The notes under the pieces were generated by a model. That model ran no database searches. It saw nothing but the letters and a program-made list of their open reading frames with translations, and was not told the origin of the DNA. This document shows, one piece after another, positions 1-6,241 of a stretch of 14,081 nt of DNA. The position numbers and the translations under genes are program-made. Every line of letters begins with the position of its first letter. Within the stretch, counting starts at the first letter, position 1. The stretch is from SIG299 sp045531895 (GTDB taxonomy: Bacteria > Bacillota > Clostridia > Lachnospirales > Lachnospiraceae): contig JAZSEW010000041.1 of NCBI GenBank assembly GCA_045531895.1, forward strand, positions 1 to 14,081, read 5' to 3'.

Positions 1-77
1 TGGTTCTTCTTTTCCTTTGTCATGTTGTAATTGCGCTGCTTGCATTCTGTACATGCCAATGTAATTTTAACTCGCAC
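1..77 (-). CDS. rpmG: 50S ribosomal protein L33, N-terminal part (runs off the left edge)
   Basis: The minus strand encodes 25 codons beginning MRVKITLACTECKQRNYN, which is the characteristic start of bacterial ribosomal protein L33, a small protein of the large ribosomal subunit. Cys9 and Cys12 form the first CxxC of the zinc-ribbon (C+) version; the second pair would lie outside the window. The start is a GTG at 77-75. It is chosen because a perfect GGAGGT ribosome binding site (86-91) lies 8 nt upstream and no in-frame ATG fits. The gene is cut by the window edge. In many Firmicutes rpmG is followed by secE and nusG, which would lie to the left here; that is expectation, not seen. Confidence 0.93.
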   Translation of the reverse strand, partial: MRVKITLACTECKQRNYNMTKEKKN

Positions 78-140
78 GACCTTCCACCTCCGTTATTATT
101 TTTTTAGGCATAAAAAAAAGACTACTTCCATAGCCGTTTA

Positions 141-169
141 AATATATCACACATTTAGGGTTTAGTCAA
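141..169 (-). promoter_or_regulatory. sigma-A promoter for rpmG
   Basis: Read on the minus strand, TTGACT (169-164) and TATATT (146-141) are separated by 17 nt. Transcription would start near 134 and give a leader of roughly 55 nt before the GTG of rpmG. It is arranged back to back with the plus-strand promoter at 188-216. Confidence 0.7.
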
Positions 170-187
170 TACTTTTTTACTTTTTTC

Positions 188-216
188 TTGCCTATAGAAA
201 AAAACCGTGTTATAAT
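188..216 (+). promoter_or_regulatory. sigma-A promoter for the FliD-like gene
   Basis: TTGCCT (188-193) and a perfect TATAAT (211-216) are spaced by 17 nt. A TG at 208-209 gives an extended -10 element. The expected start near 223 leaves a leader of about 98 nt before the ATG at 321. Confidence 0.72.
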
Positions 217-256
217 CAAGTTAAGTAATTGTGTTTTTACCTATTAAAAATAAATT

Positions 257-276
257 TATCCTGATGGAACAGGATA
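257..276 (+). promoter_or_regulatory. Small hairpin in the leader of the FliD-like gene
   Basis: TATCCTG (257-263) and CAGGATA (270-276) form a perfect 7-bp stem closing the 6-nt loop ATGGAA. It lies in the untranslated leader, about 30 nt before the ribosome binding site. There is no T-run after it, so it is not a terminator. A GGA exposed in a hairpin loop resembles the recognition element of the RNA-binding protein CsrA; this is only an analogy. Confidence 0.4.
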
Positions 277-320
277 TTCGGCATAGATAATTCTATTTTA
301 TGGGAAAGGAGGTCCCGCAT

Positions 321-1613
321 ATGCCATTACTCAGCGTCTATAATCATTTAATGCAAGGGCTTATCATGATGCGCCCAAACCGTTTTGACACTCACAAAAA
401 GTCTGAGCTTCAAAACGTATACCGCGACATCATGCGCCTGACTTCGGAACAGCCGCTCTACAAAGTTACTTTTGACGAGCCTGCCCAGGAATACACACTG
501 GGTATTAAAAATGCGGCACTCTCCCTGTCTTCCATGGTGAAAGAATTAAATATCGATGACGGCTCTTCTGTTTTTAAAAATCAGATTGTAGTCTCCGACC
601 GTCCGGAGCTTGTTGACGTCTCCGTATTAGAAGGTTCCAGTCTTCAGGACACAACGCTTCCTCTTACTGTGGAAGTAAACACCTTATCCTCTCCTCAGGA
701 AAATCACGGTACTTTTGTACCTTCCGGAGAGGCTGCACTTGTCAGTGGTCAGTATAATTTTACCATTGGAATCGAAGAAAACCTGTATTCCTTCCAGTTT
801 AACGTAACCAAAGGCTCAACTAACCTGGACCTCCAGAAGAAGCTGTCCGATTTCATAAACAAAACTGCCATCGGTCTTCGCACCCGCATTGTGCAGGATC
901 CCGAAACCAACGAATCCCGTCTGGACTTAATTGCTATTGCTGCAGGCTCTTCTGACGGTGAAGCATCTTTCCGTCCGGCAGATGTTCGTTTTCCGGACGG
1001 TTCCTCCCATGGAATTATTACTCATTTCGGTCTTGACCAGATTTCGGTAGCTCCGGTTAACACTATGTTTTCCATAAATGGTACACGTAAAGAAGTCCGC
1101 GGACGTTCTTATCTATACGACAACGCCCTGACTCTTTCCATCAAAGATGTTACCTCTTCGCCGATTACAATCGGCAAAATTACCAATCAGGCACCGATTG
1201 TGGAAAAAATACATACTTTTGTAAACAAATATAATTCTGTTTTTGATTTTGTGCAAGAACGGCAGCCGGATAACCACCGTGCAAGAAAACTCCTGTACGA
1301 CTTAGGAAATACAATGCGGCAGTTCTCTTCGGAGATGAACGTTTGCGGACTTTCTGTTTCTCACACCGGTACTTTGTCCATCGATGAAGAAACTATTTAT
1401 TCCGCAGCAGGTGACGGTTCTTTGGAAAAATTATTTTCAGAAGAAAGCAACTTTTCCTCCACTATCATTAAAAAATTTTCAGATATTGCTTTAAATCCAA
1501 TGGAATATCTGAACAAAACCGTAGTCACCTATCCGAACATTTCTGCAAAGAAAACGCTGAACCCATATGTATCTTCTATTTACTGCGGATTACTGTACAA
1601 CAACTATTGTTAA
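321..1613 (+). CDS. FliD-like flagellar cap-type protein, lacking the usual FliD N-terminus
   Basis: The ATG at 321 is preferred over the ATG at 300 because a strong AAAGGAGGT ribosome binding site (305-313) lies between them, 8 nt before 321. This gives 430 residues. Residues 145-209 resemble a flagellin hook-IN motif. Residues 247-276 (NTMFSINGTRKEVRG onward) match the FliD pattern of an N-G-x box followed by a predicted beta-strand. Residues 292-312 (APIVEKIHTFVNKYNSVFDFV) match the conserved FliD helix, and residues 347-372 the G-x-L-x-I-D region. FliD caps the flagellar filament and guides flagellin folding. The canonical FliD N-terminal segment is not recognisable, there is no signal peptide, and no other flagellar gene is in the window. 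The protein may be an orphan relative with another role. The family assignment is moderate, the function uncertain. Confidence 0.72.
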   Translation: MPLLSVYNHLMQGLIMMRPNRFDTHKKSELQNVYRDIMRLTSEQPLYKVTFDEPAQEYTLGIKNAALSLSSMVKELNIDDGSSVFKNQIVVSDRPELVDVSVLEGSSLQDTTLPLTVEVNTLSSPQENHGTFVPSGEAALVSGQYNFTIGIEENLYSFQFNVTKGSTNLDLQKKLSDFINKTAIGLRTRIVQDPETNESRLDLIAIAAGSSDGEASFRPADVRFPDGSSHGIITHFGLDQISVAPVNTMFSINGTRKEVRGRSYLYDNALTLSIKDVTSSPITIGKITNQAPIVEKIHTFVNKYNSVFDFVQERQPDNHRARKLLYDLGNTMRQFSSEMNVCGLSVSHTGTLSIDEETIYSAAGDGSLEKLFSEESNFSSTIIKKFSDIALNPMEYLNKTVVTYPNISAKKTLNPYVSSIYCGLLYNNYC

Positions 1614-1681
1614 AAGTTTTGTAACTTTTTCCATATAAAATCTTAATAACATTGCCGGCTTCTGCCACAAATATGCCACCT

Positions 1682-1727
1682 TCCTCTGTTACGCTATGCT
1701 TATCGTAGATGTAACAGAGGATTTTTT
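1682..1727 (+). terminator. Terminator-like hairpin overlapping the protease ribosome binding site
   Basis: TCCTCTGTTAC (1682-1692) pairs with GTAACAGAGGA (1711-1721) over 11 bp around an 18-nt loop, followed directly by six T (1722-1727). This has the form of a Rho-independent terminator for the upstream gene. The right arm also contains AGAGG (1716-1720), which is the only ribosome binding site for the ATG at 1728. The same hairpin could therefore act as an attenuator or hide the ribosome binding site. Confidence 0.75.
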
Positions 1728-3713
1728 ATGTATTATAAAATTAGAAAATATCAATTAACCACTCTGCTTTTTTTTGTTTTTCTTCTTGTTCTTTTCTCCG
1801 GCACCCTCACTCAGGTCCGGGCAGAAGAAAATTCCGAAGCAGAATTAAATAGCTTTTTATACCCTGACGATCCATATAATGATACACTGTGGGCATACGA
1901 TAACCCCGGCTTTTATACACACTATTACGGCACATTTCCCGTTACCCGGTACACAACCGCCGATATTGACATGAACATCTGGGATGCCTGGGAAATCTAC
2001 CCCCTTGCCAAAGAAGAAACCCGCACAGTGTTGGTTGCCATTATCGATACCGGTGTTGATTATCGTCATCCGGATTTGGCAGACCATATGTGGGTTAATC
2101 CAAATGAAATTCCTGATAACGGCATAGATGATGACGCCAACGGATACACAGACGACATTCACGGTTGGGATTTTTATAACAACGATTCTTCTGTTTGCCA
2201 CTATACCGAAACAGTAAACGGTTACACTTCCGACCCGGATGATAACGATAACCACGGAACCCACGTTGCCGGTATTATCGCTTCCGCTTCCAACAACGGT
2301 ATCGGCATTTCCGGAATAGCATCCAATGTCAACATACAAATTATGTCCTTAAAAATTCACGGTGGTTCCACTTCTTCCGGTTCTGTAGCTAATGCCATCA
2401 AGGCAATCCGCTATGCAGAAGAAATGGGGGCTGATATTTGTAACTTAAGCTGGGGAACCACTAATTACAGTCAGGCTCTGGAACTTACTATCCGCGAGTC
2501 TTCCATGTTGTTTATTACTGCTGCAGGAAATAACGGAATTAATAACAACAATACCCCGATGTTTCCAGCCAGTTTACGACTTCCAAACCTGCTTTCCGTT
2601 GCTTTCGTCGACAGCAGCGGAAACCTTGATCCAGAGTCCAATTACGGTGATTCCACTGTAGACATTGCTGCTCCGGGACAGGATATTTACAGCACTCTGG
2701 TTGGATCTCATGGTTATTCCAGTGGTTCTTCCATGGCTGCCCCCCATGTAACCGGGCTTGCTGCCATGATTTATGCCTACCGGGACGACATTTATCCATC
2801 CCAGGTAAAAGAATTGATTATTAACACGTTAACTCCGTTAGACTCCCTAAACGGCAGTCTGATTCATCCGGGCATTCCAAATGCCCTTGAAGCCATCCGT
2901 TCTCTGCCTGAGTTGCAGGCTGATGCTTCAGAGCCTTTTCTTGTGTTAACAACCTCCTACTCAAAGGACGCTATTACCGTAACAGTAAACGCTTATGATA
3001 CAGACGCCTCCGGTATTCGGAAAGTTCACTACACTTATGGAGCGAAGCCGGCAGAATTCTTTTCCACCGGCGGCAGTACCGCCATTTTGGGTGATACGGT
3101 GTCACTTACCAAAGAGGGTTATTACACGTTTTACGCAGAAGATTACGCAGGAAATCACACCATATATAACTATTATGTAGAAGATGATAATCTGGCACCT
3201 GAGTTTGAAGCTTCCTGTCATGTTGCTCCCGATTATTCCGATATTATGATTTCTTTCTCTGCTTCCGACCCGGACAGCGGTTTAAAAACCATTAAGTATC
3301 TGCCGGGAGAATTTGGTAAAGATATGTTTCTTTTTAGCGGAGAAATACTGGATCCTTCCCTTGGTCAATATTCCTTAACCGTTACTCCGGACGTATCTGC
3401 CATTTCCTTTTATGTAGCAGATTACCGTGGCAACAGTGCCGTACATATTGTTCCAATCAATATTATTCCGGCCACTGCATTATACTTAAACATTACAGAA
3501 CGTTCCCTGCATATTTCGGAAACCTTCCAACTGCAGCCCTTAATTTTCCCATGGCTCAGCACAGATGGAGTTTCTTACATTTCCTACAACAATTCCGTTG
3601 TAGCGGTAGACCAGCAGGGACTTGTCACAGCACTTACTCCGGGGGAAGCCTATATACAGGTAGAAACCTACAGCGGTGTCTCTGCTTTCTGCAGATTCCT
3701 TGTTACCGAATAA
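1728..3713 (+). CDS. Secreted subtilisin-like serine protease (S8 family) with C-terminal Ig-like domain
   Basis: The 661-residue protein has a signal peptide: basic start, hydrophobic 11-27, likely cleavage after VRA at 32. The catalytic domain spans about 95-375. The triad is Asp107 (IIDTGVDYRHPDL), His176 (NHGTHVAGI) and Ser335 (GSSMAAPHVTG), with oxyanion-hole Asn268 (ITAAGNNG). All key residues are present, so it should be active outside the cell. Residues 390-580 hold two modules rich in beta-strand and resembling extracellular Ig/FN3-type folds. Residues 584-661 look like a Big_2 domain (YNNSVVAVDQQGLVTALTPG). No LPXTG motif or C-terminal membrane anchor is seen, so it is probably released or held by the Ig domains. 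The substrate is unknown. It starts right after the hairpin at 1682-1727, and no separate promoter is obvious in the preceding 110 bp. Confidence 0.93.
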   Translation: MYYKIRKYQLTTLLFFVFLLVLFSGTLTQVRAEENSEAELNSFLYPDDPYNDTLWAYDNPGFYTHYYGTFPVTRYTTADIDMNIWDAWEIYPLAKEETRTVLVAIIDTGVDYRHPDLADHMWVNPNEIPDNGIDDDANGYTDDIHGWDFYNNDSSVCHYTETVNGYTSDPDDNDNHGTHVAGIIASASNNGIGISGIASNVNIQIMSLKIHGGSTSSGSVANAIKAIRYAEEMGADICNLSWGTTNYSQALELTIRESSMLFITAAGNNGINNNNTPMFPASLRLPNLLSVAFVDSSGNLDPESNYGDSTVDIAAPGQDIYSTLVGSHGYSSGSSMAAPHVTGLAAMIYAYRDDIYPSQVKELIINTLTPLDSLNGSLIHPGIPNALEAIRSLPELQADASEPFLVLTTSYSKDAITVTVNAYDTDASGIRKVHYTYGAKPAEFFSTGGSTAILGDTVSLTKEGYYTFYAEDYAGNHTIYNYYVEDDNLAPEFEASCHVAPDYSDIMISFSASDPDSGLKTIKYLPGEFGKDMFLFSGEILDPSLGQYSLTVTPDVSAISFYVADYRGNSAVHIVPINIIPATALYLNITERSLHISETFQLQPLIFPWLSTDGVSYISYNNSVVAVDQQGLVTALTPGEAYIQVETYSGVSAFCRFLVTE

Positions 3714-3760
3714 TTATAGTTTGCTGCTCTGTCAGCATATTTTCCTACAACACATAAAAC

Positions 3761-3788
3761 AAAAAAACATGCGCAAGCATGTTTTTTT
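3761..3788. terminator. Bidirectional Rho-independent terminator between convergent genes
   Basis: AAAAAAACATGC (3761-3772), loop GCAA (3773-3776) and GCATGTTTTTTT (3777-3788) form a symmetrical hairpin with a GNRA tetraloop. There is a T-run on both strands. It serves the protease gene from the left and the long leftward operon from the right. Confidence 0.88.
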
Positions 3789-3800
3789 GTGGTTCAAATT

Positions 3801-4283
3801 CTATATACTCTTTTCCATTTTCTTTAATACTAAAGCAGATACAATTCCAATCAGCACTCCCGCAATAATTCCCGCCAAAAATAACATTGGGAAGTAAAAT
3901 ATGGTTTTGCTTCCCAGCAGCACCATGGCCACCAGAGTTTGCCCAATATTATGGCACACACTGCCCGCCACACTGATACCTGTCATGCCAAGAAGCTTTT
4001 TACGTTTTAACAGTGCCATCACCAAGAGACTTAAAAGACCACCCACAAGACTATATGGTACCGTACTGATTCCAAAAGCAAATCCTGACAATACAATCCG
4101 CACCAGGGAAATCACCAGGGCTTCTTTCTCTCCCAAAAGATATAATGCACAGAGAATTACAATATTGGCTGCTCCCAGTTTCACTCCCGTAGGAAGCGGT
4201 AGTGGAATCAGATACTCAATATAACTGAAAATAAATGCAAGTGCCACCAGCATTCCAAACAGTGCAACTCTCCTTGTTTTCAT
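3801..4283 (-). CDS. Gx transporter family integral membrane protein (heptaprenyl diphosphate synthase component I-like)
   Basis: This is a 160-residue, very hydrophobic protein with about five membrane segments. The signature LPTGVKLGAANIVIL (residues 31-45) is typical of Pfam HPre_diP_synt_I, now usually called the Gx transporter family and resembling ECF-transporter S components. The older name heptaprenyl diphosphate synthase component I is not supported by any prenyltransferase motif here. The ribosome binding site is AAGGAG, 6 nt before the ATG. It is the last gene of the operon, 9 nt after the NusG_II gene, a partnership common in Clostridia and often linked to membrane redox loci. The substrate is unknown. 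Confidence 0.85.
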   Translation of the reverse strand: MKTRRVALFGMLVALAFIFSYIEYLIPLPLPTGVKLGAANIVILCALYLLGEKEALVISLVRIVLSGFAFGISTVPYSLVGGLLSLLVMALLKRKKLLGMTGISVAGSVCHNIGQTLVAMVLLGSKTIFYFPMLFLAGIIAGVLIGIVSALVLKKMEKSI

Positions 4284-4292
4284 TTTTTCTCC

Positions 4293-4661
4293 TTACTGTC
4301 CTGTTGCATCCAGCTCCGAAGCATCGCCATTTTCAATAATTACTACGATGCCTCCCGGACGACAGACTATCATTTCCGTATTATAATGAATTTCCCCAAA
4401 ATCCATACATATTTTATCAGGGCAAACTGCCGATGACATTCGGGCAGTTCCTTCTTGAATGATAAGAACATTGTTTCCCAGTAATCCCGGAATTTCCACA
4501 TGGCAGTCCTTTGACAGTGGAAATCTTCCATACTCTTCTCCTTCTATCAGTACCACTGCCTCGCCGTTTACCGTATTCTTTTTTGCAAAGAACATTGCAA
4601 GGAACAGCACAATGGCTATTCCAAGCAATGTTCCGATAAATATCATGTCTCTTCGTCTCAT
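4293..4661 (-). CDS. NusG domain II-containing membrane-anchored protein
   Basis: This is a 122-residue protein with one N-terminal membrane anchor (residues 6-26) after a basic MRRRD start, and an external domain of about 90 residues. The motif SSAVCPDKICMDFGEI (Cys80 and Cys85) and the later IVCRPGG (Cys100) are typical of the NusG_II (DUF1312) family. Despite the name it is not the transcription factor NusG, because KOW and NGN domains are absent. Members often sit beside Gx proteins, FMN-carrying lipoproteins or RNF-type genes, which has suggested a redox role at the membrane. None of those flavin genes is seen here. It begins 13 nt after the permease stop, with a modest AAGGA ribosome binding site. 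Confidence 0.85.
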   Translation of the reverse strand: MRRRDMIFIGTLLGIAIVLFLAMFFAKKNTVNGEAVVLIEGEEYGRFPLSKDCHVEIPGLLGNNVLIIQEGTARMSSAVCPDKICMDFGEIHYNTEMIVCRPGGIVVIIENGDASELDATGQ

Positions 4662-4674
4662 ACAGATTCCTTAC

Positions 4675-6012
4675 TTAACTATCTGTTTTCATTGCTTCAA
4701 TGGCACTGATTTTCGCAGCACGTCGTGCAGGGAAATATCCAGCCATAACACCAATCAGCATAGCAAATCCTGCAGCCAGGAACGGCAGCCAGAATGGAAT
4801 CACCGAGAATTTGGCATCACCCACATCATACACACCACTACTTTGCATTAATGCCGCAAAAAATGAACCACCATACTTATTGAGCACAAACGAAACCACA
4901 TAACTCAACACAATTCCTATAAAACCTCCCAACAAACCAATCATGGCTGCTTCAAACAAAAACAGCTTTTTCACATCCTTCACCAGACATCCTAACACCT
5001 TCATAATGCCGATTTCTCTGGTTCTCTCATAAATGGACATAATCATCGTATTAGCAATATTAATGGCGGATACTATCAGCGCCAAAGCACCACTAATTCC
5101 AAATACTATTTGTAGCATATTAGAAGTCTGCTTTAATGGTTCTAGAAACTGCATCTCACTATAGGTTACATATCCCAGTTCTTCAATATCTTCCCGCACC
5201 TTTTCTACATTCTTGATATTATCCACATTAATCATAATGTAAGTGTACGTATCCAATTCTGCCATTGCCTTTTTCCGGTCTGCCAGCTTTAACGTATTTG
5301 CATACTGGGTATACATTTCCTTATAGTAATCCATATCAAAATACACATAAGAATTATACTCCCAGTTATCGGATTCTTCCATCACTGCGTATTCTGTAAT
5401 CTCCAGCTCAAATTCCTTTTTACGTTCATTTCTGATATATCTGTCATAAAACTTAAATACCAGCTCATCGGTTGCCGGGTCCACCGCTTTTGTCTCCCAG
5501 TTTCTTGAATTCGGATTATAGAAATAATAGTCCAGTATATAAGACGGAAGTACAATTGCCCGATTATTTTCTGCTGTCGGATAGGCACCGGAAAGCAAGC
5601 CCGGATAACCAAACTCCGCAAACGCCTCATATCCTATAGCCCGCAAACTGATAGATGTCTCAAATTTGCCGGAATACAGCATAGCACTGGTATCCAGAAC
5701 CGGTGCCACTGCATTGACATGCTTTATCTGACGTACCTGCTCCACCAGATTGTCATCCAACACCTGGTCCTTGCTTCCCAGCCAGTTGCCATCATCATCA
5801 TAAATACTTCCGTATTTCTGAATCTGAATCACTGACATTGCACCGTTTTCCATAAACTGCTGGTCGAAGCTGTTGTTCATGCCGATACCAATGGAAATCA
5901 TAACAACAATGGCAGCGGTTCCGATGATTACGCCAAGGGCCGTCAGGACTGTTCTTACCTTTCTTCTGGCAAGATTTTTGAGTCCCATCTTTATCAGGTC
6001 ACTAATCTTCAT
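4675..6012 (-). CDS. ABC transporter permease, MacB/FtsX type
   Basis: With the ATG at 6012 the protein has 445 residues. The topology is classical for MacB-like type VII ABC permeases. There is one membrane segment near 21-45 after a basic LKNLARRKVRT stretch, an extracytoplasmic domain of about 250 residues (46-298), then three membrane segments near 299-323, 352-377 and 406-428. The coupling-helix sequence YERTREIGIMKVLG (328-341) and the C-terminal GYFPARRAAKISAIEAM (425-441) are family hallmarks. These proteins usually work as dimers with an ATPase and move energy across the membrane rather than solute through it. An ATG at 6018 and a TTG at 6021 are possible starts. The AAGGG site is better spaced for 6012. 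The start overlaps the end of the 73-residue gene by 11 nt, suggesting translational coupling. Confidence 0.93.
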   Translation of the reverse strand: MKISDLIKMGLKNLARRKVRTVLTALGVIIGTAAIVVMISIGIGMNNSFDQQFMENGAMSVIQIQKYGSIYDDDGNWLGSKDQVLDDNLVEQVRQIKHVNAVAPVLDTSAMLYSGKFETSISLRAIGYEAFAEFGYPGLLSGAYPTAENNRAIVLPSYILDYYFYNPNSRNWETKAVDPATDELVFKFYDRYIRNERKKEFELEITEYAVMEESDNWEYNSYVYFDMDYYKEMYTQYANTLKLADRKKAMAELDTYTYIMINVDNIKNVEKVREDIEELGYVTYSEMQFLEPLKQTSNMLQIVFGISGALALIVSAINIANTMIMSIYERTREIGIMKVLGCLVKDVKKLFLFEAAMIGLLGGFIGIVLSYVVSFVLNKYGGSFFAALMQSSGVYDVGDAKFSVIPFWLPFLAAGFAMLIGVMAGYFPARRAAKISAIEAMKTDS

Positions 6013-6223
6013 AAACATCAAATCCCTTTTTTATCTTGCTCTTTGCCGCCAGTAAACCAATGAGAATGGAAAAAATGAGCATGCCACCGGTTACTCCTCC
6101 AACAAAAAACCAGTTTGAAAGGAGGCCGTCCATGGAAATTTCCGTTGTCGCCGTTGTTTCGCTCTCCATCATCATATCATCCGTATACAAAGAGCCTGTG
6201 TCAATTGCATAAGAATTATTCAT
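6002..6223 (-). CDS. Small single-pass membrane protein of the ABC operon (unknown function)
   Basis: This is a 73-residue protein with no recognised family. Its N-terminal part (1-36) is acidic and Thr/Met-rich (DDMMMESETTATTEI). It is followed by one membrane segment (about 38-60, WFFVGGVTGG onward) and a basic KSKIKKGFD tail, so by the positive-inside rule the N-terminus should be outside. It has a strong AAGGAGG ribosome binding site 9 nt before the ATG, lies 18 nt after the CARDB gene and overlaps the permease start. It is therefore a real operon member and not a shadow. A role as an accessory subunit of the ABC complex is inferred from position only. Confidence 0.82.
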   Translation of the reverse strand: MNNSYAIDTGSLYTDDMMMESETTATTEISMDGLLSNWFFVGGVTGGMLIFSILIGLLAAKSKIKKGFDVYED

Positions 6224-6241
6224 GTATTTCCCCTCCTTTTA

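Noticed and set aside
264..290. An 8-codon upstream reading frame (ATG at 264) in the leader of the FliD-like gene
   Set aside because: No ribosome binding site precedes it and its ATG lies in a hairpin loop, so translation is unlikely.
300..320. ATG at 300 as start of the FliD-like protein
   Set aside because: It lies before and overlaps the strong ribosome binding site at 305-313, which clearly serves the ATG at 321.
1857..2339. A 160-residue minus-strand reading frame inside the protease gene
   Set aside because: It lies opposite strongly conserved catalytic regions of the subtilisin-like protease, has no ribosome binding site, and its composition mirrors the sense gene.
4293..4661. Calling this gene the transcription factor NusG
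   Set aside because: It has a membrane anchor and the Cys-containing NusG_II motif but no NGN or KOW domain.
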